Assembly: GCA_015062085.1 (NCBI GenBank)
Contig: SUVI01000135.1
Span: 1-10,970 of the forward strand
Length of the DNA stretch: 10,970 nucleotides
Direction: 5' to 3'
DNA from: Planctomycetaceae bacterium
GTDB lineage: Bacteria; Planctomycetota; Planctomycetia; Pirellulales; Thermoguttaceae
Below, one piece after another: positions 1 through 7,512 of this stretch. Position 1 is the stretch's first letter. Each line of letters starts with the position of its first letter. The notes under the pieces were generated by a model, which searched no databases, had not been told where the DNA came from, and saw only the letters and a list, made by a program, of their open reading frames with translations. A program made the position numbers and the translations under genes.

Positions 1-1
1 T

Positions 2-289
2 GACGATGTGCTGGTCTTCGCCGACACGTTCATCGTGGACCGGGCGTTTGGTCAGGACGAATACGCGAACTTCATGTTCGACGAAGCGTTCGCGTTCGAT
101 GAAGTCAGCATGACGCTTCTGGACAACTCGTACAAATGGTTCAACTCCGGAGGAGGCGGTGACCGCATCGGTTTCAACGGTCTGGCTTTCTATCAGGATC
201 CGAACAAAGTTCCGGAACCGTCCGCGTGGGCGTTGATGATCCTTGGTGCGGCAGGGCTGTTTACGCTCCGCGCGAGAAAACGTAAGTAA
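2..289 (+). CDS. PEP-CTERM sorting domain protein, 3' part only
   Basis: The reading frame is already open at the left edge (the codons before the GTG at 8 are Asp-Asp), so this is the last 95 residues of a longer protein whose start lies outside the window. The GTG at 8 is unlikely to be the true start. The end is a textbook PEP-CTERM signal: a VPEPS motif, a hydrophobic segment (WALMILGAAGLFTL) and a basic tail (RARKRK). In the family this signal retains the protein in the membrane until an exosortase removes it, delivering the protein to the surface or extracellular matrix. No exosortase gene is visible here. The part before the signal is acidic and aromatic, with a Gly-rich loop (SGGGGD) and an IGFNGLAFY stretch, as in lectin-like planctomycete PEP-CTERM proteins, but I cannot name the upstream domain. 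The gene ends in TAA and is followed by a hairpin terminator. Confidence 0.85.
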   Translation, partial: DDVLVFADTFIVDRAFGQDEYANFMFDEAFAFDEVSMTLLDNSYKWFNSGGGGDRIGFNGLAFYQDPNKVPEPSAWALMILGAAGLFTLRARKRK

Positions 290-318
290 AAGAAGAACGG
301 ACGTTCTAAAGAGTAAAT

Positions 319-350
319 AGAGGGAGAAGCTGAACGTTTCTCCCTCTTTT
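319..350. terminator. Bidirectional intrinsic terminator between convergent genes
   Basis: A perfect 10 bp inverted repeat (AGAGGGAGAA at 319-328, TTCTCCCTCT at 338-347) encloses a 9-base loop. On the plus strand it is followed by TTTTCATTTT, a good terminator for the PEP-CTERM gene. On the minus strand the stem is followed by ATTTACTCTTT, a weaker T-rich run, so it can also end the giant minus-strand gene, whose TAG stop is at 368-370. Confidence 0.85.
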
Positions 351-367
351 CATTTTCGATCTGAGAT

Positions 368-3300
368 CTATTTGATCTTCTTCACGGTTTTGATCCCGGA
401 CCAGCCGGAGGTTTGGATGGTCGTGTCGAGCGGTAGGGCGCGGAGGCGGAATTCGTAGTCCTTCCCGGAATCCAGGCCAAAGAGCGTGAACGTGACTTTC
501 GCGTCGGAGCTGGAGACCGGAATGACAGACCATTTGCTGCTTTCCGTCTCGCGGTATGCCAGCTCATACTGTGCCGCGTCGGATACGCTCTTCCACGAGA
601 TGACCACTCGGCCGGTCTGCGTGCTGCGGGCGGACGTGATCGCCGGGGTCGGGAATGCCGTCTTGACGAGCGTGGACTCACTCGGCACGGAAGCCGTGAA
701 ATCACGGTCTCGGGTCGCGAAGACCGAAACGAGATACTGCGTCTGTGCTTTCAGATTCGTGAGGATGAAGGCGTTTCCCTCTGCGCGCGTCGCGGCGGTC
801 CGCCAGCGTTCACCGTCGGTACTGTACTGGACGGTGTAGTATTTCGCGGCCTGCGTCGAATTCTTCCCGTACGCGGTCGTCCAGGTCACGCAGACGGACT
901 TTCCATCCAGAGCCTCGACCGACTCGATCACCGGGGCATCATACGCCGCCATGGCAGTCCGTATGCGCAGGGGGGAGGTCTCCGCCGACGTGCTTTCGCC
1001 ATTCGAAAACGCGACGCGGACAGTGTGCTGGAAATTGCTCTTCACGTTTCCGAAACGAAGCACTCCGTCCGCGAATTCTGCCGTTTCGCCGCCGGAGAAG
1101 ACGCACGACCCGCGTCCGTTCTCAAGCGCGATCTCCTGCCGTTCGCCGTTAAGAGTCACGCAAACCATCGACGCGCATTCATACAACTGACCGGCCCAGT
1201 TCGAGACGTTCACCGCGAAACTCTCATCCGTCACGGAATTCCGTTCCGCCTTCATTTTCGGCGAGACGAGCAGAGTGACGGACTCCGTCAAAACGCGGTC
1301 TTCCTGCTGTCCGCAGAGGACCTGGATCTCGTACTCTTTCCCGGCTCTTCCATTAAACGCGAACTCCGACACCCCGGCCTTGAGCTTCCGGACGGTCCAC
1401 CGCTGCGTTCCGGCCTCCCGATACCGCACGCTATCCGCCTCCGGCCCGTCATTTTCCCAAACGACCTTCACCCGATTCCCACTCACCACCGCCGACACAC
1501 TCGGCTCAGGCTCAGGTTCAGGTTCCGGCTCAGGTTCCGTCCATTTCTCGACGCTCACGACCTCCGACTCCGCCCGATTCCCCGCCTCATCGACCGCCGC
1601 GACCTTGAACGCATACCGCCCATCGCCGTCAAACGCGAACGTAAACCACCCGTCCGTCACCTCCTCCGCGACCTTCACGAACTCCGCCCCGTCTTTGGAA
1701 ACGTAGACCTCACAGACCGCCGTTTCTTCGACCGACCACGACAGGAGGATCTCGCCCTCCGTCGTCATTTCCGGCACCTCACCGAGCACCACCTCCGGAG
1801 CCGTCGCGTCGAAAACGCACTCCCGGACCTCCGACTCTGCCCAATTCCCCGCATCATCGACGGCGGTCAGCTGGAACGAGTAGGTCCCATCCCCCTCAAA
1901 CGCAAATTCCAGAGAGTTCCCGGTCAGGTCCTGGACCGTCCGGAGTTCCTGACCGTCTTTCAGGATGGAAAGCGCGTAAACGGCCGACTCTTCACCCGAC
2001 CACGACAGCGTGACGCTCTCTTCCTTCGTCAACGCCGGCACCGCACCGAGAATCACCTCCGGAGCCGTCGCGTCGAAAACGCACTCCCGGATTTCAGATT
2101 CTGCCCAATTTCCAAAATCATCGACCGCCGCGACCTTGAACGCATACCGACCATCTCCGTCAAACACGAACGTAAACCGCCCGTCCGTCACGTTCTCCGC
2201 GACCCTCACGAACTCCGCCCCGTCTTTGGAAACGTAGACCTCACAGGACCCATATTCATTGACCGACCACGTCAACTCAATTTCTTCATCTTTCGTCTTC
2301 TCGGTGATCGCATTGAGCGTTACTGTTGGGGCCGTATGGTCCAGCCAGATTCCCAATTCGTTTACCCTGGAACGATTTCCGGCTTTGTCGATCGCATAAA
2401 TACGGAAAGAATAACTTCCGTCTGTTTCATAATGGTAGGAATATTCACATCCTGTCAATTCTCCACCGATCCGCTGATATTCCGCACCGTCTTTGGAAAC
2501 ATATAATTCACAGTACGCAAAATCACCTTCCATTGTATCTTCCACCTGCCAGAAGAGTTTAATATTTTCCTCTTCTTCCCAAATGGAATAAAACATAACA
2601 CAGAGTGGACAAGTCTTTACAGAAACATACCGTTCCGCGGCTTCGGAGTAATTCCCACCGGCATCAATAGCAGACACACGGAACAGATAATCTCCGTCTT
2701 CCTCTGCTGTCCAAGTCAAAGAATTATCCGTCATTTGCATTGTCGCCAGTTCCCTCTCACCCAAAGAGACTGTCAGGAAATAGGAAACAGCTTCGGTCTT
2801 GCAGGTCCAGTTCAGGTCTATGTTTTTTTGGTTTATAGTTTTCGGAATATCGCCGAATTTCACTGGTGACTCATTTAATTCGACTTGAGCCTCACAAATG
2901 GCCCCTCTGGAACGATTCCCGGCTTTATCGATTGCGAAAATCTGGAATTGATATATGCCATTAGATTCAAAACTGACCGAATACATATCTCCTGTCAGGT
3001 CGCCGCCCAGACGTACCCATTCACCACCGTCTTTTGAGACATAAAGCTCACAGTAAGCGAAATCCCCCTCCATTGTATCCTCGACCTGCCACCACAAATC
3101 AAGACTATCGGTAGTTACAATACCCGGGGCGATTAAAAACATGGGAAGGAGCCGACAGGCCCAAATATCGATCGTAAGCTCTGCGGGCTCGGAGTGGTTC
3201 CCATTTTCATCCACTGCAACGACACTGAATCGATAATCCCCATCCTCTTCAGCTGTCCAGATTTTAGAATTTTTATTGGTTTCGATCGTTTCCAGTTTTG

Positions 3301-5479
3301 TATCTCCCTGGAAAACAGTTAAAATATAGGAAACTGCTTTGGTCTCACAGCTCCAGTAAAGGTGAACGGTCTTCTTATCTGTTGAGGTTGGAATATCACC
3401 AAATGTTATCGGCGAGAGACTTGCGCTCAACTCGACACAGATTTCGATTTCTTCGGCATTTGAACGATTGCCTGCCGTATCGACAGCAACGATTTGGAAA
3501 CGATACGTTCCGCTGGAATCAAAATTGACCATGCAGCCCATTTCGGTCCAATCACCGCCAAGTCGTTCAAATTCCGCACCGTCTTTGGAAATATAAAGCT
3601 CACAATACGCAAAATCATCGTTCGAATCCTCCACGAACCATAAAAGATACTCGGATGATGAAGTTACGAGATAGGGTATATATCCAAAAGATACATTCGG
3701 CGGTGTAGAAATTCGGAACGTGATTTCTCTTAGTTCGGACATAGACTCATTTCCAGCCTCATCCACTGCGACGACCCAGAACCGATACCATCCCTCTCCG
3801 TCAAACGCGAACGTAAACCGCCCGTCCGTCACGTTTTCGGCGGCCTTCACAAATTCCGCACCGTCTTTTGAAACCAGCACATCGCAGGATGCAGATCCGT
3901 CCGCCGTCCACGTCAGAGTAACATTTTCTTCAATCGTCTGTATCGGAAGCTCATCAAGAGTTACTGTCGGAACTGTCGTATCAAGAACACACTCGCGAAT
4001 TTCCGATTCTGCGCGAAGGCCGAAAACACTTACTGCTACGACCTTAAATGAATATTTTCCGTCACCATAAAATCCGAAAGTCCACTCTCTGTCCGTTATG
4101 TTTTCCGCGATTTTGGCGAACTCCGCGCCGTCTTTGGATGCCCACAATTCACAGGATGCCGCTTCTGCCGTCCATGTCAATGTTACCCAGTCCGCGCAGA
4201 TAAATGCGGGAAGCTCATCAAGCGTCACGGATGGCGGAAAGTTTTCGGATTTACCTTCATAGGCTCCGATATCGATAAACCCTTCCTGAAAACGCGCGTT
4301 TCCGGCAAGATCCTTTGCCATTTCATCCAATCCGGCAAGAACAGCCAATTCACCGTTTCCCATATTGCCCGCCTGACTGTTATCCGCCAGCGAATAATCA
4401 CCATTTTCCTCATCCTTAAACAGAGGAAGCGCGGCATCATACGTCAGGTTATTCTCACCGGACTGCCACTGCGCAGACGTCGTGAGATTGTTCGAGCCGG
4501 AGACCCAGCCGGAAATGTCGCCCGTGTTGCCGACGACGATCGTATTGTACAGTTCGACTTTCCCGCTGCTGGTATTATTCCGGATCCCTCCGCTCCCTTC
4601 GACCTTCGTCGTATTGCCCGTGATCGTGGAGTTGATGATCTTCACCGTTGCAGTGTCATTGAAGATCCCCGCGCCGTAATAGTCAGCCGAATTGTTGGCT
4701 ATAAGCGAGTTAATAACATTTACCGTGCCTGAATATACCCTAATACCACCGCCGAATTGTGAAGCTGTATTGTCAGTAATTTGGGTATTGATTATATTAA
4801 TATCGCTACCGCCGTCGAGATATATTCCATTCCCATTATTCGCTTTAATCACACAATTCACGATGGTCATATCACAGAAAGCTGCCCAAATCCCATGGGA
4901 ACGACTATCTGTAATCACACAATCGGTTAAGTTTATCATAGCGTGACTAGACGTACAAATCCCATATAGACTATTCGTAATCATTAAATTAGCTAACCTA
5001 ATATTGGTATTGTCACCCCTAACATTAATACCATTACGAACGTTACGTCCAACTAACGTCAGCGGTTCATCCCCCAATCCGACGATGGTGAGGGAACCGA
5101 AGACTTTGGAGTCGATGTTGATATTGAGTTCGTCGTCTGTTGATGTGTAGGTCAGTGTGTTTGCGTCGGCGGTGGTGCGGACGACGATGAGGTCGGATTC
5201 GTAGGTGTGCGCTGCCTTGACGATGGCGGTCTGGAGGTCGGCGAGGCCGTCGCCTTCGGAGAGGTCGAGGGTGATGACATTCAGATCGTCCATCGTTTCC
5301 GGGAGGGAAAGGGAAGAATATTGCGCGGTGAGCGCGGCGTACTCTGACGCAGAAAGCGGAACGGCACTCAAAAGGTCTCGGCGTTCGAGCGATTCAAGGC
5401 GGCAAAGACGGCGTTTCGGACGTGCGGCGCGAGTACTGCTGCGGTGTGAACGGGTAAAGGTTTCAAACGGGCGTTTCAT
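368..5479 (-). CDS. Giant surface protein: LEPR-XLL-like motif, choice-of-anchor Q beta-helix, ten Ig-like repeats, FN3-like modules
   Basis: 1703 residues; ATG at 5477-5479 with AGGAG seven bases upstream. Residues 1-40 are very basic and carry LERRDLLSA (31-39), close to the LEPR-XLL motif at the start of many large planctomycete exported proteins; there is no classical signal peptide. Residues about 65-410 are Asn/Ile-rich with parallel beta-helix turns (NGIYLDGG, GGGIRVYSG, GAGIFNDT) and end in FIDIGAYE, the hallmark of the choice-of-anchor Q region. Residues 415-1314 form ten Ig-like repeats, mostly with SKDGAEF and a closing YxFxVxAVDxxGN strand. A (Glu-Pro)6 linker (1315-1326) leads into about four fibronectin-III-like modules (1327-1703). 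No enzymatic domain is visible. The likely role is a cell-surface or extracellular adhesin or structural protein, with the beta-helix as a possible glycan-binding or lyase-like head; the ligand is unknown. The Ig region differs in base composition along its length. Confidence 0.9.
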   Translation of the reverse strand: MKRPFETFTRSHRSSTRAARPKRRLCRLESLERRDLLSAVPLSASEYAALTAQYSSLSLPETMDDLNVITLDLSEGDGLADLQTAIVKAAHTYESDLIVVRTTADANTLTYTSTDDELNINIDSKVFGSLTIVGLGDEPLTLVGRNVRNGINVRGDNTNIRLANLMITNSLYGICTSSHAMINLTDCVITDSRSHGIWAAFCDMTIVNCVIKANNGNGIYLDGGSDINIINTQITDNTASQFGGGIRVYSGTVNVINSLIANNSADYYGAGIFNDTATVKIINSTITGNTTKVEGSGGIRNNTSSGKVELYNTIVVGNTGDISGWVSGSNNLTTSAQWQSGENNLTYDAALPLFKDEENGDYSLADNSQAGNMGNGELAVLAGLDEMAKDLAGNARFQEGFIDIGAYEGKSENFPPSVTLDELPAFICADWVTLTWTAEAASCELWASKDGAEFAKIAENITDREWTFGFYGDGKYSFKVVAVSVFGLRAESEIRECVLDTTVPTVTLDELPIQTIEENVTLTWTADGSASCDVLVSKDGAEFVKAAENVTDGRFTFAFDGEGWYRFWVVAVDEAGNESMSELREITFRISTPPNVSFGYIPYLVTSSSEYLLWFVEDSNDDFAYCELYISKDGAEFERLGGDWTEMGCMVNFDSSGTYRFQIVAVDTAGNRSNAEEIEICVELSASLSPITFGDIPTSTDKKTVHLYWSCETKAVSYILTVFQGDTKLETIETNKNSKIWTAEEDGDYRFSVVAVDENGNHSEPAELTIDIWACRLLPMFLIAPGIVTTDSLDLWWQVEDTMEGDFAYCELYVSKDGGEWVRLGGDLTGDMYSVSFESNGIYQFQIFAIDKAGNRSRGAICEAQVELNESPVKFGDIPKTINQKNIDLNWTCKTEAVSYFLTVSLGERELATMQMTDNSLTWTAEEDGDYLFRVSAIDAGGNYSEAAERYVSVKTCPLCVMFYSIWEEEENIKLFWQVEDTMEGDFAYCELYVSKDGAEYQRIGGELTGCEYSYHYETDGSYSFRIYAIDKAGNRSRVNELGIWLDHTAPTVTLNAITEKTKDEEIELTWSVNEYGSCEVYVSKDGAEFVRVAENVTDGRFTFVFDGDGRYAFKVAAVDDFGNWAESEIRECVFDATAPEVILGAVPALTKEESVTLSWSGEESAVYALSILKDGQELRTVQDLTGNSLEFAFEGDGTYSFQLTAVDDAGNWAESEVRECVFDATAPEVVLGEVPEMTTEGEILLSWSVEETAVCEVYVSKDGAEFVKVAEEVTDGWFTFAFDGDGRYAFKVAAVDEAGNRAESEVVSVEKWTEPEPEPEPEPEPSVSAVVSGNRVKVVWENDGPEADSVRYREAGTQRWTVRKLKAGVSEFAFNGRAGKEYEIQVLCGQQEDRVLTESVTLLVSPKMKAERNSVTDESFAVNVSNWAGQLYECASMVCVTLNGERQEIALENGRGSCVFSGGETAEFADGVLRFGNVKSNFQHTVRVAFSNGESTSAETSPLRIRTAMAAYDAPVIESVEALDGKSVCVTWTTAYGKNSTQAAKYYTVQYSTDGERWRTAATRAEGNAFILTNLKAQTQYLVSVFATRDRDFTASVPSESTLVKTAFPTPAITSARSTQTGRVVISWKSVSDAAQYELAYRETESSKWSVIPVSSSDAKVTFTLFGLDSGKDYEFRLRALPLDTTIQTSGWSGIKTVKKIK
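1502..1537 (-). repeat. (Glu-Pro)6 linker repeat
   Basis: Thirty-six bases of alternating Glu and Pro codons encode residues 1315-1326 of the giant protein. Such linkers are stiff and extended. Here it separates the Ig array from the FN3-like C-terminus and probably acts as a spacer. Confidence 0.9.
1538..4237 (-). repeat. Array of ten Ig-like coding repeats
   Basis: Ten tandem units of 86-96 residues, starting at about residues 415, 503, 592, 687, 775, 870, 956, 1050, 1139 and 1227. DNA identity is high in places: a 38-base stretch at 1790-1827 recurs exactly at 2054-2091, offset 264 bases (88 codons). Units 5 and 7 share near-identical segments 540 bases apart (2511 and 3051). Units 8 and 10 share segments offset 531 bases (2122 and 1591). 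Units 3, 5, 7 (DFAYCELY type) alternate with units 4, 6 (AVSYxLTV type), which suggests amplification in two-unit steps. The array is a natural substrate for recombination that changes repeat number. Confidence 0.85.
4250..5287 (-). other. Segment encoding the right-handed beta-helix / choice-of-anchor Q region
   Basis: Residues about 65-410 of the giant protein. Successive coils of about 22-28 residues contain Asn/Asp-Gly turns and Ile/Val-rich strands (for example INLTDCVITDS, MTIVNCVIKANN, INIINTQITDN, VNVINSLIANN, VKIINSTITGN). The terminal DIGAYE marks the usual end of this region. The DNA from about 4690 to 5040 is clearly AT-rich compared with the rest of the gene, which fits the Asn/Ile codon load but could also reflect a separate origin. 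Confidence 0.8.
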
Positions 5480-5615
5480 GTGAGATCTCCTGGTTTTGTG
5501 AGTGTTTTTTGCCGGACTGCGATATGATTTTCGTAAATACTCCCCTCAAGACCTGCGGTCAAAATAAAAAAGGGGAGCGCGTCCTGCATATCCCGGCTGA
5601 AGGTCATCGACTACC

Positions 5616-5672
5616 CACTTTCAGACATACAGACACAACTCCCCCTAAAGGAGCCGCCGCTCTCTGAAAGTG
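5616..5672 (-). other. 10 bp RNA stem in the leader
   Basis: A perfect inverted repeat CACTTTCAGA (plus 5616-5625) and TCTGAAAGTG (5663-5672) encloses 37 bases, which contain a further CTCC/GGAG hairpin around 5639-5653. Confidence 0.55.
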
Positions 5673-5707
5673 TACAGGTTTGGACCAGTTGTCCATCCTT
5701 ATTCGCA

Positions 5708-5803
5708 ATAATAAAAAGAATACTGTCTGAGCCGACACTGGGACGAAGGGACATAAAACCCCTTACCCCTGAATGATCAGGGATTTTCTCAAACAGTATC
5801 TTT
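5708..5803 (-). other. Long-range RNA stem followed by a U-rich run
   Basis: On the minus strand ATACTGTTTGAG (5799-5788) pairs along all 12 positions with CTCAGACAGTAT (5731-5720), one pair being U-G. Read as plus-strand RNA the same position would be a C-A mismatch, so the minus strand is the likelier RNA. With one bulged base the stem extends four more pairs (AAAG/CTTT). It encloses CCCTGA-TCAT-TCAGGG, a 6 bp hairpin with a 4-base loop (5767-5782). The 3' side runs into TTCTTTTTATTATT, so this may act as a terminator or release a small RNA of about 165 bases from the candidate promoter. Confidence 0.5.
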
Positions 5804-5880
5804 ACTCACTTCACGTGCGCGAATTGTCGATGTTCTCAGCCGTTAAAGCGAATTCTACGGCAAATACCGTATTAAATATC

Positions 5881-5908
5881 AATATACTCTTTTACAGTAT
5901 GAAATCAA
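5881..5908 (-). promoter_or_regulatory. Candidate sigma70-type promoter for the giant-gene leader
   Basis: On the minus strand, TTGATT (5908-5903) and TATATT (5886-5881) are separated by 16 bases. Transcription would start near 5874. A run of nine C (nine G on the plus strand, 5909-5917) lies directly upstream of the -35 box. It is placed between the hydG terminator and the giant gene, where a new promoter is expected. Matched by eye only. Confidence 0.45.
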
Positions 5909-5960
5909 GGGGGGGGGATGAGAAAAATCAGCATAATAGGTAAATTTTGTGTGGATCAGG

Positions 5961-5992
5961 AAAGAAAAAAGCCTCCCCGGTATGAGGAGGCT
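5961..5992 (-). terminator. Intrinsic terminator after hydG
   Basis: On the minus strand AGCCTCC (5992-5986), a 9-base loop and GGAGGCT (5976-5970) are followed by a T run (TTTTTTCTTT). It begins 23 bases after the hydG stop codon (TAA, 6017-6015), so the regulator-hydG transcript ends here and the giant gene needs its own promoter. Confidence 0.9.
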
Positions 5993-6014
5993 GGGAGAGA
6001 AAGGCAAAAACGGC

Positions 6015-7433
6015 TTAGAATCGGAAGTCGCGCTTGCCTTCGTGAAGCTCGAAAAGATGCTCGGCTGCGATGAGGCGCACTTTTTCGTTCGGGATCCGCT
6101 GGAGTTCCTTCTCGATCAGAGCCTCGCCAATCTCGCGCGTTTCGGGAGAAGCGTAGTCTTCCAGGTACTCTTTCAGCGTCATGAGCGCGTTCGGCTGGCA
6201 GCAGTTCACGATCTGTCCGGATTTCACCAGACTCATGAACCGGTCGCCTGTCCGGCCTTCACGATAACACGCAGTGCAGAAACTCGGCACGTGACCAAGA
6301 CGCATCAGCCAGTTCACGACCTCGTCGAGCGTCCGATTGTCAACGACGTCAAACTGCGAGGAGTTTTCTTCTTCCGGTTCCGGTGAAACATACCCGCCGA
6401 CCGACGTACGCGATGCTCCGGAGATCTGCGAGACGCCGAGTTTCAGAACACGTTCCCGTGCCTTGACCGACTCGCGCGTCGAGATGATCAGCCCCGTGTA
6501 CGGCACCGCCAGACGCAGGACCGCCACGATCTTCGCGAACGTGTCGTCGTCGATCGCCTCGGAAAACATGAGCGGGTCAATGTCGTCCGCCCGGCGGATA
6601 CGCGGCACGCTGATCGTGTGGGGACCCACGCCCTTCGCGGCTTCCAGGTGCTCCGCGTGCATCAGGAGTCCCACGAAATCGTACCGATACGGAGCCAGGC
6701 CGAAGAGCACACCGCAGCCGACGTCGTCGATCCCGCCTTCCATTGCCCGGTCCATCGCCTCCGTGTGGTAGGCGTAGTTCGATTTCGGACCGGTCGGGTG
6801 CTTTTCCTCGTAGATCTTCTTATTGTACGTTTCCTGAAACAGAATGTACGTTCCGATCCCCGCGTTTTTCAGCCGCGTGTAGTTTTCGACTGTGGTTGCC
6901 GCAATGTTTACGTTGACTCGGCGGATCGCTCCATTTTTGTGGTGGATGGAGTAGATCGTGTCGATCGATTCCAGCACGTAATCCAGTGGACACATCGTCG
7001 GATGCTCTCCCGTCTCGAGCGCGAGTCGTTTGTGTCCCATGTCCTGCAGCGCGATGACCTCGGCACGGATCTCTTCCTGCGTGAGTTTCTTGCGCGCGAT
7101 ATGCGTGTTCTTCATGTGGTAGGGGCAGTACGTGCAGCCGTTGACGCAGTAGTTCGAGAGGTAAAGCGGTGCGAACATCACGATGCGGTTGCCGTAGAAG
7201 CGTTCCTTGATCTCCATTGCCTCCGCGTAGATCCGCTCATTCAGTTCCGGATCTGTGCAGTCCAACAGCAGGATCGCCTCACGGTGCGTCAGACCTGCGC
7301 AGGTGCGCGCTTTGTCGAGGATCGCCGAAATCATCCCCCGGTCATTGCGGTGTTCGTCCGCGAACGCCAAAGTTTCTCGGATCTCTCCATCATGAATGAA
7401 CTCTGTCGCGACACAGGATCTCAGATCGTACAT
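6015..7433 (-). CDS. hydG: [FeFe]-hydrogenase H-cluster radical SAM maturase HydG
   Basis: 472 residues, the normal length for HydG. HydG is a radical SAM tyrosine lyase: it cleaves tyrosine to p-cresol and dehydroglycine, giving the CO and cyanide ligands of the hydrogenase H-cluster. Visible hallmarks are the CX3CX2C radical SAM cluster site (Cys96, Cys100, Cys103 in NYCVNGCTYCPYH) and the C-terminal CX2CX22C site (Cys386, Cys389, Cys412), which holds the auxiliary cluster where the Fe(CO)2CN synthon is built. The second motif separates HydG from its relative ThiH. The start ATG (7431-7433) has AGGAG seven bases upstream. It lies 79 bases after the TM1266-type regulator gene on the same strand, so the two probably form one operon. 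hydE, hydF and the hydrogenase itself are not in the window. All key residues are present, so the enzyme should be functional. Confidence 0.96.
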   Translation of the reverse strand: MYDLRSCVATEFIHDGEIRETLAFADEHRNDRGMISAILDKARTCAGLTHREAILLLDCTDPELNERIYAEAMEIKERFYGNRIVMFAPLYLSNYCVNGCTYCPYHMKNTHIARKKLTQEEIRAEVIALQDMGHKRLALETGEHPTMCPLDYVLESIDTIYSIHHKNGAIRRVNVNIAATTVENYTRLKNAGIGTYILFQETYNKKIYEEKHPTGPKSNYAYHTEAMDRAMEGGIDDVGCGVLFGLAPYRYDFVGLLMHAEHLEAAKGVGPHTISVPRIRRADDIDPLMFSEAIDDDTFAKIVAVLRLAVPYTGLIISTRESVKARERVLKLGVSQISGASRTSVGGYVSPEPEEENSSQFDVVDNRTLDEVVNWLMRLGHVPSFCTACYREGRTGDRFMSLVKSGQIVNCCQPNALMTLKEYLEDYASPETREIGEALIEKELQRIPNEKVRLIAAEHLFELHEGKRDFRF

Positions 7434-7512
7434 TTTTTCTCTCCTTTACTTTTTGAACTCCGCTATTTTTAACTCCGCGTTAAATTTCGTTTTCTGTTCA
7501 GTTTCCTTGTGG

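Larger units (their letters stand above)
5480..5874 (-). promoter_or_regulatory. Long structured 5' leader of the giant surface-protein gene
   Basis: About 395 bases without a convincing gene separate a candidate promoter (5881-5908) from the ATG at 5479. On the minus strand the region holds, in order: a 12 bp long-range stem (5788-5799 with 5720-5731), a 6 bp hairpin inside it, a small TGGAC/GTCCA hairpin (5682-5696), a 10 bp stem (5663-5672 with 5616-5625), a CTCCCC-T6 element (5566-5577) and a matching GGGGAG (5540-5545), then the AGGAG ribosome binding site (5487-5491). The density of compensating pairs is far above random for AT-rich spacer DNA. I do not recognise a known riboswitch consensus. 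It could be a regulatory leader, a separate small RNA plus leader, or both. Confidence 0.5.

Noticed and set aside
1025..2506. 493-codon plus-strand open frame opposite the giant gene
   Set aside because: It is antisense to the Ig repeats and is an Arg/His/Pro-rich product of the repeated complement, with no protein-like pattern; the minus-strand frame has clear domains.
1538..4237. Regularly spaced repeats that could suggest a CRISPR array
   Set aside because: Spacing is 260-550 bases, repeats are degenerate and in frame, and they encode protein domains.
5205..5483. 92-codon plus-strand open frame over the start of the giant gene
   Set aside because: It is antisense to the conserved LERRDLLSA-coding region and has no ribosome binding site or family match.
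6618..7472. 284-codon plus-strand open frame opposite hydG
   Set aside because: Antisense to HydG, which carries all catalytic motifs; no independent start signal or family resemblance.
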